Of a DNA stretch of 64,000 nt, positions 1 to 8,468 are shown in pieces (positions within the stretch are counted from its first letter, which is position 1; every line of letters begins with the position of its first letter). The notes below the pieces were generated by a model. That model saw only the letters and a program-made list of their open reading frames with translations. It searched no databases and was not told where the DNA came from. Position numbers and translations under genes: made by a program. Source of the stretch: Herbidospora mongoliensis (GTDB lineage: Bacteria; Actinomycetota; Actinomycetes; Streptosporangiales; Streptosporangiaceae); the NCBI RefSeq assembly GCF_001570545.1, contig NZ_BBXD01000019.1, positions 267,123 through 331,122 of the forward strand. The letters are read 5' to 3'.

Positions 1-599
1 AGGACGGGCACGCCCACCTCGTCGTCGGAGGCGCTGTCATCGGGGAGACAGGCCCCGACGATGTGCATGCCGTGGTAGCGCTCGCGCTTGAGCAGCGTGA
101 TGAGGCTCGCCACCGACTCCTTGTGGCCCACGGCGATGACCCGCCTCATGCACTGGAGTTTCGTCCGCTTCCGGTGCAGCCTGCGCCTCAGGGCATATCG
201 GGCAAGCAACGTGAAAACCGTCATCAGTGGTAACGCGATGATAACGTAACCCCGTGCGACGTCGATCTTGGTCACATACGATCCGACGGCGACGGCGGCC
301 GTGAGCATCATCCCGGCCCGCGCGACCCGCCGGAACTCCTCCGACCCGACCCCGGCGAACCGAGGCTCGTAGGCCCGGCTCAACCCGACCACCACGACCC
401 ACAAAACCGGCAACGCACCACTTAACACGGCGTATGGCTCGACGTAGGGAGTAACCTCACCGAACCGGACGACGACCGCGAGCCCACCGGCGAGGAGAGC
501 GCACAGGATGTCGGAGACGACCACCATGGCCCGATATCGCGCCGCCCACCCGGGCCCCACGCGCCTGATGGCCGTCTTCGGCCGCTCGACAACTGTCAC
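1..599 (-). CDS. Polyprenyl-phosphate sugar transferase, N-terminal part (cut by window edge)
   Basis: Translated on the minus strand from a GTG at 599, preceded by an AAAGGGGG ribosome-binding stretch, this frame stays open to base 1. About 199 residues are visible. They contain four hydrophobic segments (near residues 24-44, 60-75, 96-110 and 117-133) and then the start of a soluble Rossmann-like domain with the sequence RRVIAVGHKESVASL. This layout is that of WbaP/EpsL-type exopolysaccharide glycosylphosphotransferases, which load the first sugar phosphate onto undecaprenyl phosphate at the membrane. The catalytic bacterial sugar transferase domain would lie outside the window, so the assignment rests on the N-terminal half only. 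Confidence 0.75.
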   Translation of the reverse strand, partial: MTVVERPKTAIRRVGPGWAARYRAMVVVSDILCALLAGGLAVVVRFGEVTPYVEPYAVLSGALPVLWVVVVGLSRAYEPRFAGVGSEEFRRVARAGMMLTAAVAVGSYVTKIDVARGYVIIALPLMTVFTLLARYALRRRLHRKRTKLQCMRRVIAVGHKESVASLITLLKRERYHGMHIVGACLPDDSASDDEVGVPV

Positions 600-667
600 C
601 CACGCGCCCCCTTTACCGAACGTTTACCGACCGCAGGAATGCTAGCGCCAGCTCCCCGGAGAATTCA

Positions 668-1240
668 GTGAAAGCCGAGACGTACATTTCTGTCGACATC
701 GAGGCGGATGGCCCCATTCCCGGCCCGTATTCCATGGTTAGTTTCGGAATGACGGTGGCGGGGAAGCGACTGGGCCGCGGCTTCACCCGGAGCGACCCGA
801 CGCTGACGACCTTCTACGCGGAGCTCCGCCCGATCAGCGACGCCTTCGTCCAGTCGGCCCTGGACGTGAGCGGCCTCGACCGTGACCTGCTCCTCCGCGA
901 GGGCCAGGACCCCAAAGAGGCGATGGAGTCGGCGGCCGCATGGGTACGGAAGGTGTGCGACGGGACGACTCCGGTGCTGGTGGCGTTTCCGTTGTCGTTC
1001 GACTGGATGTGGATTTACTGGTACTTCATGAATTTCACCGGCGATTCGCCGTTCGGACATTCCAGGGCGATGGACATCAAGACCCTTTACGCCGCGAAGG
1101 CGGGGGTTCCACTCACGTGGTCATCGAAACGACAGATGCCGAAAGAGCTTCGTTCCACCCATCCCCACTCACATCACGCGCTGGACGACGCGATCGAACA
1201 GGCGGACCTGTTCCAGAACATCATGGAATGGCGCGTTTGA
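668..1240 (+). CDS. DEDD-fold 3'-5' exonuclease-like protein
   Basis: The 190-residue protein begins with an acidic strand, VDIEADG at residues 9-15, and ends with HHALDDAIEQ near residue 170. This is the D-x-E plus H-x(4)-D arrangement of RNase H-fold exonucleases, including DEDDh exoribonucleases. The size matches a single catalytic domain with no accessory parts. Its substrate (RNA or DNA) cannot be told from sequence. It stands alone, divergent from the sugar transferase upstream and tail-to-tail with the zinc-finger gene downstream, with only four bases between the two stops. Confidence 0.7.
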   Translation: MKAETYISVDIEADGPIPGPYSMVSFGMTVAGKRLGRGFTRSDPTLTTFYAELRPISDAFVQSALDVSGLDRDLLLREGQDPKEAMESAAAWVRKVCDGTTPVLVAFPLSFDWMWIYWYFMNFTGDSPFGHSRAMDIKTLYAAKAGVPLTWSSKRQMPKELRSTHPHSHHALDDAIEQADLFQNIMEWRV

Positions 1241-1244
1241 TCTT

Positions 1245-1616
1245 TTATTCTTCTCCCGAGAAGCGTTCCCAAGCTGACTGACGGGTGATGCCGAGGGCCT
1301 CCCCCAGCTTCGCCCAGGTGACTCCCCGGCGGCGTAGTTCCCGCACCCAGGCGGTGAGGTCGGTCTCGGTGGCGTCGATGTGGGCGGCGACGCGGGGGAT
1401 GTGACTCAGCATCTCCTCGTCGGAGAGCGAGTTCCAGATCGGGAGTTTCGGCTTGTCGGGGCTGTCTTCGCCGGTCGCGGCGCTCTGCTCGATGACCGTC
1501 GCGGCCAGGCTCACGCACTGGTCGCAGATGTAGACACCCGGGCCGGCGACGATCCGTTCGACCTCGTTCTCAGGCTTGCCGCAGAACGAGCAGCGGATCC
1601 GCACGTCTGTCGTCAT
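1245..1616 (-). CDS. ClpX-type C4 zinc finger protein with C-terminal helix-turn-helix
   Basis: This 123-residue protein has four cysteines at 9, 12, 31 and 34 (CSFCGK ... ICDQC), spaced as in the N-terminal zinc-binding domain of ClpX, but it lacks the AAA+ ATPase. The C-terminus (about 97-119, [20 protein letters not shown]) reads as a helix-turn-helix. In the family, stand-alone ClpX zinc fingers are usually annotated only by domain. The combination suggests a small DNA-binding regulator, possibly one that uses the finger to dimerise or bind a partner. The ATG at 1616 has an AGGAG site in front. A promoter flanked by two palindromes lies directly upstream, which suggests autoregulation. 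Confidence 0.75.
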   Translation of the reverse strand: MTTDVRIRCSFCGKPENEVERIVAGPGVYICDQCVSLAATVIEQSAATGEDSPDKPKLPIWNSLSDEEMLSHIPRVAAHIDATETDLTAWVRELRRRGVTWAKLGEALGITRQSAWERFSGEE

Positions 1617-1631
1617 GGGAGGCTCCTATTC

Positions 1632-1677
1632 GTCAGGGATACCCTGACAAATTAGCGCGTCAGGGTTTGCCTGACAA
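1632..1677 (-). promoter_or_regulatory. Promoter with twin palindromic operators of the zinc-finger gene
   Basis: On the minus strand a TTGTCA -35 (1672-1677) and a TAATTT -10 (1649-1654) are separated by exactly 17 bases. A perfect 17-bp palindrome, GTCAGGG-ATA-CCCTGAC, occupies 1632-1648 around the expected start site. A second copy with one mismatch, GTCAGGG-TTT-GCCTGAC, occupies 1659-1675 and overlaps the -35 box and the end of the MFS gene. Centre spacing is 27 bp. The placement is that of a repressor acting on both polymerase contacts and start site. Confidence 0.7.
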
Positions 1678-2847
1678 CCCGGTGAGCAGGATGAGCACTC
1701 CGGCCGCCGCGATCGCCTCGCGCAGGCCGATGACGGCGGCCAGCAGACCCCAGAGGGCGGTCAGGACCGCGATGCTGCCGCTGGTGCTGACCGACCACGC
1801 GGTCAGGGTGCGGGCGACCCGGTCGGGGGCGATCTGCTCCAGCCGGTAGGTGGCCACGACCGGGTTGAACACCGCGCAGCAGGTCACCAGGCCGAACTGG
1901 ATGACGATCACCAGCACGATCCCCGGAAGCCCCGACTGCACGAACGCCAGCCAGAAGGGCCAGCACACCCGCAGCGCCCCGGCCGCGCGCAGCACCGCGC
2001 GCTGCCCGTACCGCGCCACCAGCCGCCGTGCCAGCCTGGCCCCGATGAGACCGCCGACGCACGGCAGGGCGAAGACCAGCCCGTACTGCCACGCGGCGAA
2101 GCCGAGCCGGTCCAGCAGGAGGACGGCGAGGAGCGGCTCAGTCGCCATCAGCAGGCCGTTGAAGAAGACCACGTTGAGGAACAGCCGCCGCAGTGGCCGG
2201 TGGGCCAGGATGTCGCGCCACCCTTCGACCAGGTCGGCGGGCCGCAGCCGCGCTTCGTTCCGCGCCGGACGCGGCTCGTCGCCGCCGATCGCCCGGACGA
2301 ACGACGCCGATACCAGATAGCTGACCGCGTCCGCCAGCACCGTCACGACCGGACCGAACACCCCGATCGCGAGCCCGCCGAGCGGCGGCCCGACCACGCT
2401 CGCCGACCACATGGTGGACTCCAGCCGGCTGTTCGCGACGAGCAGGTCCTCCCGGGGGAGCAGCGTCTTCAGGAAGGCCCCCGAGGCGGCGTTGAAAGCG
2501 ATCTTCGCCGCGGCGGCGATGACGGAGACGACCAGGAGCTGGCCGAAGGAGAGCCACCCGAACACGAACGCGACGGGGACGCTGACGAGGGCCGCGAACC
2601 GGATCAGGTCCATCGCGACCATCACCTGCCGCTTACGCCGGCCCTCCACCCACGGTCCGAGCGGCACCGCGACGACCGCCCCCACGGCCAGCCCGACGGC
2701 CGACAGCACCGACACCTGCGCCGGCCCCACCTCCAGCACCAGCACCGCGATCAGCGAAAACGCCCCGAACCCCAGCCACGTGCCATAGGTACTGACCGCG
2801 TAAGCCGCCCACAACCACCTGAATCGCCGATCCACGACAGGTATCAA
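1660..2847 (-). CDS. MFS transporter (drug/metabolite efflux type)
   Basis: The 395-residue protein is hydrophobic throughout, with about twelve membrane segments and a charged central loop near residue 195 (GDEPRPARNEARLRPADL). A loop rich in basic residues, EGRRKRQV, follows the second pair of helices, in the place of the MFS cytoplasmic loop 2-3 motif. The family exports small molecules using the proton gradient. The substrate is unknown. It is divergently transcribed from a LysR gene across a 100-bp gap that contains nested inverted repeats, so that regulator is its likely controller. Confidence 0.85.
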   Translation of the reverse strand: MIPVVDRRFRWLWAAYAVSTYGTWLGFGAFSLIAVLVLEVGPAQVSVLSAVGLAVGAVVAVPLGPWVEGRRKRQVMVAMDLIRFAALVSVPVAFVFGWLSFGQLLVVSVIAAAAKIAFNAASGAFLKTLLPREDLLVANSRLESTMWSASVVGPPLGGLAIGVFGPVVTVLADAVSYLVSASFVRAIGGDEPRPARNEARLRPADLVEGWRDILAHRPLRRLFLNVVFFNGLLMATEPLLAVLLLDRLGFAAWQYGLVFALPCVGGLIGARLARRLVARYGQRAVLRAAGALRVCWPFWLAFVQSGLPGIVLVIVIQFGLVTCCAVFNPVVATYRLEQIAPDRVARTLTAWSVSTSGSIAVLTALWGLLAAVIGLREAIAAAGVLILLTGLSGKP

Positions 2848-2872
2848 ACCGGCCCTTGGACGACACGCTCAA

Positions 2873-2908
2873 ACAACTTGTGGTCCGAAGCCCACAACCA
2901 GAAGTTGT
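2873..2908. promoter_or_regulatory. Nested inverted repeats between MFS and LysR genes
   Basis: ACAACTT (2873-2879) pairs with AAGTTGT (2902-2908), and inside it TTGTGG (2878-2883) pairs with CCACAA (2892-2897). The stretch sits in the divergent intergenic region, as LysR-type binding sites usually do. Confidence 0.5.
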
Positions 2909-2947
2909 GAAGCCCTTGCTCCGCCTGTGACCGGCTAATCTGCCGGG

Positions 2948-3871
2948 GTGGACCTCGACGCCGTACGTACCTTTGTGGCCGTCGTGGACGCGGGGCGTTT
3001 CCAGGACGCCGCCGATGAGCTGGCCGTCACGCAGCAGGCCGTGTCCAAGCGCATCGCCACGTTGGAACGGGTTCTCGGGGTGAGCCTGTTCACGCGCACC
3101 ACGCGGGGAGCGCGGGTCACCATCGACGGGCAGGCGTTCCTGCCGCACGCCCGCGACCTCCTCAGGGCCGAAGAGCGGGCGATGGCCAGCGTCCGTCCCG
3201 GGCGCCGGCCGCTGCGGGTCGATGTGATCGGACGGCGGCTCGCCCCCGCAGGCGTGCTGGGCGGGTTCCATCGGGCGTGTCCCGAGGTCGAGCTCGACGT
3301 CGTCACGCTCTTCGACGCCGATGCGGCCATCGAGGCCCTGCGGTCGGGGTCGATCGACGCGTCGTTCCGTGCCGTCGACCGGGAGCGGCTTTCCGGTGGC
3401 ATCGAGGGGGCGCGGGTGTTCGACGAGCCCGTCCATCTGCTGACCGGGCCGGACCATCCGCTCGCCGACGCCCCGGCGGTCAGTCCGGCCGAGCTCGCGG
3501 GGCATCTGATCTGGATGCCCGGCATCGTGGCCGGGACCGAGTGGGCCGCCTACTACGACGACCTCGCCGCCGCGTTCGGGCTGACCATCGAGGTCACCGG
3601 GCCCGGGTTCGGCACCGACCCGCTGCTCGACACGATCGCGGGCTCGCCGGAACTGGCGACCTTCGTCGGGGAGGGGACCCGGCTGGTCTGGCCGGTGGAG
3701 CAGGGGTTGCGCCGCATTCCCCTACAGGATCCGACCCCGGTCTATCCCCACTCGCTGATCTGGCGCCGGGACAACTCCCACGGCGCGCTCGCCGCGCTCC
3801 GCGCCCATCTCGGCACCACCAGGACCGGGCCCGGCACGTGGACGCCGGAATGGGCTAACGCGGGGGTTTGA
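2948..3871 (+). CDS. LysR-family transcriptional regulator
   Basis: The 307-residue protein starts at a GTG with [29 protein letters not shown].. type sequence. That is the winged helix-turn-helix of LysR regulators (residues about 1-60, recognition helix [10 protein letters not shown]). A two-lobed periplasmic-binding-protein-like effector domain follows (about 80-300). Its position divergent from the MFS transporter fits the usual LysR habit of controlling the neighbour and itself. The effector is unknown. The 3' end overlaps the convergent pth gene by 17 bases. Confidence 0.88.
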   Translation: MDLDAVRTFVAVVDAGRFQDAADELAVTQQAVSKRIATLERVLGVSLFTRTTRGARVTIDGQAFLPHARDLLRAEERAMASVRPGRRPLRVDVIGRRLAPAGVLGGFHRACPEVELDVVTLFDADAAIEALRSGSIDASFRAVDRERLSGGIEGARVFDEPVHLLTGPDHPLADAPAVSPAELAGHLIWMPGIVAGTEWAAYYDDLAAAFGLTIEVTGPGFGTDPLLDTIAGSPELATFVGEGTRLVWPVEQGLRRIPLQDPTPVYPHSLIWRRDNSHGALAALRAHLGTTRTGPGTWTPEWANAGV

Positions 3872-4445
3872 CCGGGTTCAGATCGCCGGCGTGGAACTTG
3901 TTCTGGGTGGGCTCCAAGCCGTTGAGCATGAGCGACTCGACCATGTCGGCCGCCCGGTCGACCAGGAACGGCAGGTCCTTGCGCTCGGCGGTGGCGAAGT
4001 CCTTGAGCACGTAGACGGCGGTGTCCATCCGCCCCGGAGGCCGCCCGATCCCGAACCGAAGCCGCAGGTATTCGGGCGTCAGCGCCTTCGTGATCGACTT
4101 CAGCCCGTTGTGCCCGTTGTCGCCGCCGCCCAGCTTGGCGCGCAGCGCACCCCAGGGCACGTCGAGTTCGTCGTGGACGACGATGAGGTTGAGCCCGGTC
4201 TTGTAGAAGTCGGCGAGGGCCTTCACCGGCCCGCCCGAGAGGTTCATGAACGTCATGGGCTTGGCCAGCACCACCGGAACCCCGGCCAGCCGCCCTTCGA
4301 GCACCTCCGCGCGGGACTTGTGCGCCTTGAACCGCCCACCGGCGCGCGCGGCCAGTTCGTCGGCCACCATGAAGCCCGCGTTGTGCCGGTTCCCGGCGTA
4401 CTCGGGCCCGGGGTTGCCCAGCCCGGCGATCAGCCAGCGGTCCAC
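3855..4445 (-). CDS. pth: Peptidyl-tRNA hydrolase
   Basis: Pth frees tRNA from peptidyl-tRNA that drops off stalled ribosomes. The N-terminus [18 protein letters not shown] is the family signature. The catalytic His (about 21, RHNAGF), substrate Asn 11 and the VHDELD acidic strand are all present. An in-frame GTG at 4460 would give five more residues, but GAGGAG lies between it and the GTG at 4445 with normal spacing, so 4445 is chosen. The gene follows rplY on the same strand, as in many actinobacteria, with a strong hairpin between them. Confidence 0.95.
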   Translation of the reverse strand: MDRWLIAGLGNPGPEYAGNRHNAGFMVADELAARAGGRFKAHKSRAEVLEGRLAGVPVVLAKPMTFMNLSGGPVKALADFYKTGLNLIVVHDELDVPWGALRAKLGGGDNGHNGLKSITKALTPEYLRLRFGIGRPPGRMDTAVYVLKDFATAERKDLPFLVDRAADMVESLMLNGLEPTQNKFHAGDLNPVKPPR

Positions 4446-4467
4446 TGCATGTCTCCTCACACGCGGA

Positions 4468-4502
4468 AAGGTCCCCCACAGGATCTCCCTGTGGGGGACC
4501 TT
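4468..4502 (-). terminator. Strong hairpin between rplY and pth
   Basis: A perfect 15-bp inverted repeat (AAGGTCCCCCACAGG at 4468-4482 with its complement at 4488-4502) closes a five-base loop just after the rplY stop. The minus-strand continuation is TTTCC, a short U tract. It probably ends or attenuates rplY transcription before pth. Confidence 0.8.
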
Positions 4503-4513
4503 ACAGAAACGCC

Positions 4514-5134
4514 TTATTCGGCGGCGGGAGCCGACTCGCCCTCGGTGCCCTCGGCGGTGGGGGCCTCGGCGGCCTCCGAACCGTCGTCGGGCAGCTCGGC
4601 GGCCTGCGCACCCAGGACGTGGAGCACCAGGATGTCCGGCTCGACCGCGAGGGTGGTGCCCTCGGGCAGCTTCAGGTCGCCGGCGTGGACGGCGAAGCCG
4701 ACGTCCTTGCCGTCGACGTCGATCTCGACACCGGTCGGCAGGTTCGTCGCCTCGGCCTCGACCGAGATCTGCACGAGCTGCTGGTCGAGGATGGCGCCGT
4801 TGACGACGTCACCGGTGACCGTGACCGGCATTTCGATGGTGACCTTCTCGCCGCGGCGAACCAGGATCAGGTCGACGTGCTCGAGGAAGCCCTTGATCGG
4901 GTCACGCTGCACACCCTTGGGGAGGGCGAGCTCGTTGACAGCACCCTCGACGCGGATGAGCACGTTGGGCGTGCGAAGCGCGAGCAGCAGCTCGTGGCCG
5001 GGCATCGTGAGGTGACGGGGCTCGGTGCCGTGACCGTAGAGAACAACCGGCACCCGGTCGGCGCGGCGGATCTTACGGGCGGCACCCTTGCCGAACTCAT
5101 TGCGAAGCTCGGAAGCGATCTTGACTTCGGACAC
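4514..5134 (-). CDS. rplY: 50S ribosomal protein L25/general stress protein Ctc
   Basis: The 206-residue protein has an N-terminal L25 domain that binds 5S rRNA ([20 protein letters not shown], then VPVVLYGHG) and the C-terminal TL5/Ctc beta domain (about 95-185). It ends in an acidic, Ala/Glu-rich tail. This is the long form typical of actinobacteria, not the short L25 of Escherichia coli. The GTG start at 5134 has an AGGAG sequence upstream. It lies just upstream of pth on the same strand, and the terminator between them suggests independent dosage. Confidence 0.95.
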   Translation of the reverse strand: MSEVKIASELRNEFGKGAARKIRRADRVPVVLYGHGTEPRHLTMPGHELLLALRTPNVLIRVEGAVNELALPKGVQRDPIKGFLEHVDLILVRRGEKVTIEMPVTVTGDVVNGAILDQQLVQISVEAEATNLPTGVEIDVDGKDVGFAVHAGDLKLPEGTTLAVEPDILVLHVLGAQAAELPDDGSEAAEAPTAEGTEGESAPAAE

Positions 5135-5281
5135 GACGATCTCCTAGGGATCTCGGTTTCGGGTTAGCGCCCACCCTCACCCGCCCTAGCGGAAGGCGTT
5201 ACGGGCACTCCTTCGAGTCTACCGGCTGGCGAGAGGCCACTTGCCTGACCAGCTCCGGCATCCGGCGGCTACGCATGTTTA

Positions 5282-5302
5282 GGTCATTGTGACCATAGCT
5301 AT
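5282..5302 (+). promoter_or_regulatory. NrtR-type operator and -10 region of the Nudix regulator
   Basis: GGTCA-TTG-TGACC (5282-5294) is a perfect 13-bp inverted repeat 18 bases before the GTG start. TAGCTAT (5296-5302) follows and could be a -10 box about ten bases before that GTG. The transcript would then be leaderless, which fits the lack of a well-spaced ribosome-binding site. The same box recurs at 8439-8451. Confidence 0.6.
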
Positions 5303-5311
5303 CCTGGGGAA

Positions 5312-6034
5312 GTGATCCATGATCGGGAACAGAAGTACGACGGAACGGTTCCGGCTGCGGTGACGGTCGACCTGGTGATTTTCACGATCCGGGACGCCGC
5401 TCTCCACGTACTTCTCATACGGCGTGGCAAGCCTCCTTTCGAAGGTGAATTCACTCTTCCCGGCGGATTCGTCCGGGTCGGCGAGAACCTCGACGAGGCC
5501 GCGCTCCGGGAACTGGAGGAGGAGACCGGCGTCGACGGCCGCACCCTCCATCTCGAGCAGCTGCGGACCTTCGGCGATTCCGGCCGCGACCCCCGGTGCA
5601 GGACCTACACGGTCGCCTACCTCGCGCTCGGCCCCGATCTGCCGATTCCGGTCGCGGGCACCGACGCGCGCGAGGCCCACTGGGTTCCCGTGAGCACGGC
5701 GCTGTCCCCCACCGTGTTGCACGCCTTCGACCACGCCGAGATCCTCAAGGAGGGCCTCGACCGGGCGCGGGCCAAGCTCGAGTACACGACCGTGGCGGCG
5801 GCCTTCTGCCGGGAGCCCTTCACCCTCGCCGACCTACGCCATGTCTACGAGGTGACGTGGGGTTTCCCCCTCGATCCGAGCAACTTCCGGCGGAAGGTCA
5901 CCAAAGCGGTCGACTTCGTCCGCGCGACCGGAGAGTTCCGCTCACTGGAGGTCGGCCGCCCGGCCGCGCTGTATCGGCGCGGGCAGGCGGAGAACCTGTT
6001 CCCCCCGATGACCCGCGCCGATCACAACAGTTAG
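5312..6034 (+). CDS. NrtR-like Nudix-domain transcriptional regulator
   Basis: The 240-residue protein carries a Nudix domain (about residues 13-135) with a near-complete Nudix box, GGFVRVGENLDEAALRELEE followed by ETGV. Its C-terminal part (about 150-225, FTLADLRHVYEVTWG, NFRRKVTKAVDFV) matches the winged helix of NrtR regulators. NrtR proteins sense ADP-ribose or related nucleotides through the Nudix fold and repress NAD or pentose genes. Here the neighbour is a nucleosidase operon, tail-to-tail with a four-base overlap, and both promoters carry the same palindrome. The box is intact enough that hydrolase activity cannot be excluded. Confidence 0.82.
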   Translation: MIHDREQKYDGTVPAAVTVDLVIFTIRDAALHVLLIRRGKPPFEGEFTLPGGFVRVGENLDEAALRELEEETGVDGRTLHLEQLRTFGDSGRDPRCRTYTVAYLALGPDLPIPVAGTDAREAHWVPVSTALSPTVLHAFDHAEILKEGLDRARAKLEYTTVAAAFCREPFTLADLRHVYEVTWGFPLDPSNFRRKVTKAVDFVRATGEFRSLEVGRPAALYRRGQAENLFPPMTRADHNS

Positions 6035-7905
6035 GCCCGGCTCGGCTCCCGCCGCCCCGAAGGCGGGGCCTTTCCCAGGCCGCCCATCGCGATCATCCCG
6101 ATGACGTAGTCGGCCGCGTTGCGGGCCGCCAGGGGCTGGTCCTTCTTGGTCTTCTTCGCCCCCCAGTCGCAGATCGACTTGATCACGATCCAGTGGGAGC
6201 CGGTCAGGGCAGCGGCCGCGTAGAAGCCACCGCCCTCCATCTCGCCGCCGAGCGCGTCGGGGTTCTCGGCGATGAGGCGGGCCCGCTCGATCTCCGAGTC
6301 GACGAGGACGTTGGACGTCAGGAGGATCCCGTAGTGCGTCTTGGGACCACCGGACATGGCATAGGTGCGGTTCAGGAGCGTGACCGACGGTTCGGGACGG
6401 GCGCCCCGCTGGATCTCGACCGAGACACCTCCGACGTCCACGATCTTCTTGGGGTCCAGAAGGCGCAGCTGTTCGGAGATCAGGATGTCGCCGATCCGCT
6501 GCTGCTCGCGGCGCAGACCGAAGCAGATGCCGGTCAGGATGAGGTAGTCGGGTTTGAGCTGATCGATGAGCGACCGCGTGGTGAGCGCCGACCCGCCGGC
6601 CGCCGCGGCCCCCGCCGCGCAACGGCCGAGCAGGATGCGGGCGCCACCGGCGACACCCAGGTCGAAGGCCACGTGGTGGTCGAGGAAGAGGATCTCGGGC
6701 GCCTGCCCGGTCGCCTCTCTGGCGGCCAGCGTCACCTGCTCCTGCTCCACCTGCGTGGCGACCAGCAGCAGGACCGTCGTCGTCGCGGTCAAGTCGGTGA
6801 TCCTTCTGTCGAACTCGTCGCGTGCCCTGCGGCGCGCCTTGATGTACAACCGGGTGGCGGCGGCGACCACCGCGACGCTCGCGATGCTCAACAGGCTGAT
6901 CAGAAATCCGAACGTCCAGCCCGGAACGGTCGCCGGGCTCAGCCCCGGCGGTTCGGTGAACACCGCGCGATAGATCACCCACCACACCGCCTGGCCGAAC
7001 TCCGCCGGACGGCCCGCGCAGGAATCGCCGCACACGTCCCGTTCGGCCGACGCCACCGCGATGGCGATGGCCAGCAGGATCACCGCCTTCGCGGCGAACC
7101 AGAGCAGCAGGAACGTGACCCCGTTGTCCCTGTTGCGCTCGTTCCGTGCCGGCGGCGGAGTGAGTGGGAACACGAGTCCGGTTCCGTCCACGCCCAGGAG
7201 GGAGTGCCGGGCCTTCGTGGTGAAGATCTCCCGCATGGCCGACGTCGTGACCCCGGTCAGACGGCACACCAGTGTCGCGTCCGGGTCGGATCCCTTCGGC
7301 AGGCGATGGCCCAACCAGCGGTTGATCTCGTCGACGAAGGCCTCGCCGCGCCGGGCGTCCTCCAGGTGGCAGATCGCGATCGACCACTGTTCGCCGACCA
7401 GTTCGTCCGAGACCGTGCGGTGGTCGCGACCGCGTTCCACCATGGGGCGGATCAGCTGGTAGATCAGGCGGACCATCATCGTCGCCATCATCACGGTGAC
7501 GTAGAGGAGGGCCACCAGGCACAGGATCGTCGGCAGGACGAACCAGCCCGGCGCCGCCAGGACCAACGGCACGAACGCGACCGCCACCAGCAGGAGCAGC
7601 GCCGGCGGACCGAAGGCGACGACTCCGCCCCAGCGCCGGTCCAGCCAGCGCGTCGGACCGCCCCGGGATCCGGCCTCCGGCCGGGTGCCCACGGGGGGCT
7701 CCAGCAGGGCGAACTCGTCCGGTCCCCGCCAGACGAGCCTGCCGTCTCTGGCCGCGGCGTACAGGATGATCGGCATCGGGCCGCGGTCGCGGACGCCGGC
7801 GAACTGACCGGGCGGGCGGATGGTCGCCCGCACCGAGGCGGCGTGTTCCGAGTTCCGGATCGCGCGCGCCGCCCGTCGCGCGTCCGAGAAGGAGATGCCG
7901 GTCAC
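6031..7905 (-). CDS. Membrane protein with C-terminal nucleoside phosphorylase/nucleosidase domain
   Basis: The 624-residue protein has a soluble N-terminal stretch (1-90) and a block of hydrophobic helices (about 95-150). A cytosolic-looking insert is followed by two more hydrophobic stretches before residue 350. The C-terminal PNP/UDP domain (about 385-615) keeps EMEG (Glu 555-557) and SICDWG (Asp 580), which correspond to catalytic Glu and Asp positions of MTA/SAH nucleosidases. The expected reaction is cleavage of an N-glycosidic bond in a nucleoside or nucleotide-like ligand at the membrane. Its GTG start overlaps the stop of the lipoprotein gene by GTGA, so the two are translationally coupled. 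Such domains also occur as effectors in phage-defence systems, but that role is not shown here. Confidence 0.75.
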   Translation of the reverse strand: MTGISFSDARRAARAIRNSEHAASVRATIRPPGQFAGVRDRGPMPIILYAAARDGRLVWRGPDEFALLEPPVGTRPEAGSRGGPTRWLDRRWGGVVAFGPPALLLLVAVAFVPLVLAAPGWFVLPTILCLVALLYVTVMMATMMVRLIYQLIRPMVERGRDHRTVSDELVGEQWSIAICHLEDARRGEAFVDEINRWLGHRLPKGSDPDATLVCRLTGVTTSAMREIFTTKARHSLLGVDGTGLVFPLTPPPARNERNRDNGVTFLLLWFAAKAVILLAIAIAVASAERDVCGDSCAGRPAEFGQAVWWVIYRAVFTEPPGLSPATVPGWTFGFLISLLSIASVAVVAAATRLYIKARRRARDEFDRRITDLTATTTVLLLVATQVEQEQVTLAAREATGQAPEILFLDHHVAFDLGVAGGARILLGRCAAGAAAAGGSALTTRSLIDQLKPDYLILTGICFGLRREQQRIGDILISEQLRLLDPKKIVDVGGVSVEIQRGARPEPSVTLLNRTYAMSGGPKTHYGILLTSNVLVDSEIERARLIAENPDALGGEMEGGGFYAAAALTGSHWIVIKSICDWGAKKTKKDQPLAARNAADYVIGMIAMGGLGKAPPSGRREPSRA

Positions 7906-8321
7906 GGCTCGTTCTTCTTCCGCGAGCGTAAGGTGATCGTCGCGTCACGCGGGGCGGCGGTCCCCGCGACCGGGCTCTGCTCGACCACCACCCAGTTCCG
8001 GTCCCACGCGATGACCCTCCCCTGACCGGTCACGTCCTCCTCCGCGAGGAGGTAGTAGCCGGCCGCCTGCAGGGTGTCCTGCGCGAGCTGGTGGTCGAGC
8101 CCGACGACATCCGGCACCGTGGCAGTGTCCGATGGGGGCTGGGAGACGGTCTCGGGCGCCTGAGTCGAAGGTGCGACCGTCGCCGTGGTGGTCGCCGTGG
8201 CGGTGACCGTGACTTGCGGCTGGGATTGTTCCGGTGGAGTCTGCCCGCACGCGGCCGCCGCGAGAGCCGCCGCCAGTGCCAGGAACCGGGCACTCCCTCG
8301 ATGCCTGCGAATTCTCATCAC
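7902..8321 (-). CDS. Secreted or lipid-anchored protein with one PASTA-like domain
   Basis: The 139-residue product starts at GTG 8321 (ATG at 8318 is an alternative) and has an Ala-rich signal sequence ending in AAACGQ, a weak lipobox. A Thr-rich linker (about 38-65) follows. The C-terminal 70 residues, VPDVVGLDHQLAQDTLQ to DATITLRSRK, have the pattern of a PASTA module, which in kinases and penicillin-binding proteins contacts muropeptides. The stop overlaps the start of the membrane nucleosidase gene, so the pair probably acts together at the cell surface. Confidence 0.7.
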   Translation of the reverse strand: MMRIRRHRGSARFLALAAALAAAACGQTPPEQSQPQVTVTATATTTATVAPSTQAPETVSQPPSDTATVPDVVGLDHQLAQDTLQAAGYYLLAEEDVTGQGRVIAWDRNWVVVEQSPVAGTAAPRDATITLRSRKKNEP

Positions 8322-8414
8322 CTGCGCCCATAAAAGATCGCGATCAGGAGAAATGCGGAGTTTCGATGTTCAGGCCGCCACCTCGGAAGGGAGGCGAACC
8401 CGGGCGCACGACCG

Positions 8415-8451
8415 ACTATAGGCGGGCGACCACCTTATGGTCAATATGACC
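8415..8451 (-). promoter_or_regulatory. Promoter and NrtR-type operator of the PASTA/nucleosidase operon
   Basis: On the minus strand TTGACC and TATAGT (8415-8420) are separated by 18 bases, close to a sigma-70 consensus. The -35 lies inside the perfect palindrome GGTCA-ATA-TGACC at 8439-8451, the same 13-bp architecture as at 5282-5294. A repressor bound here would block the -35. The untranslated leader would be about 90 bases. Confidence 0.7.
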
Positions 8452-8468
8452 TGATATCGGGACACAAA

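Noticed and set aside
5596..8025. An 809-codon open frame on the plus strand across the Nudix and nucleosidase genes
   Set aside because: It is antisense to a protein with clear domains, is extremely Arg/Gln/His rich and has no signal or ribosome site. It is an effect of high GC at third positions.
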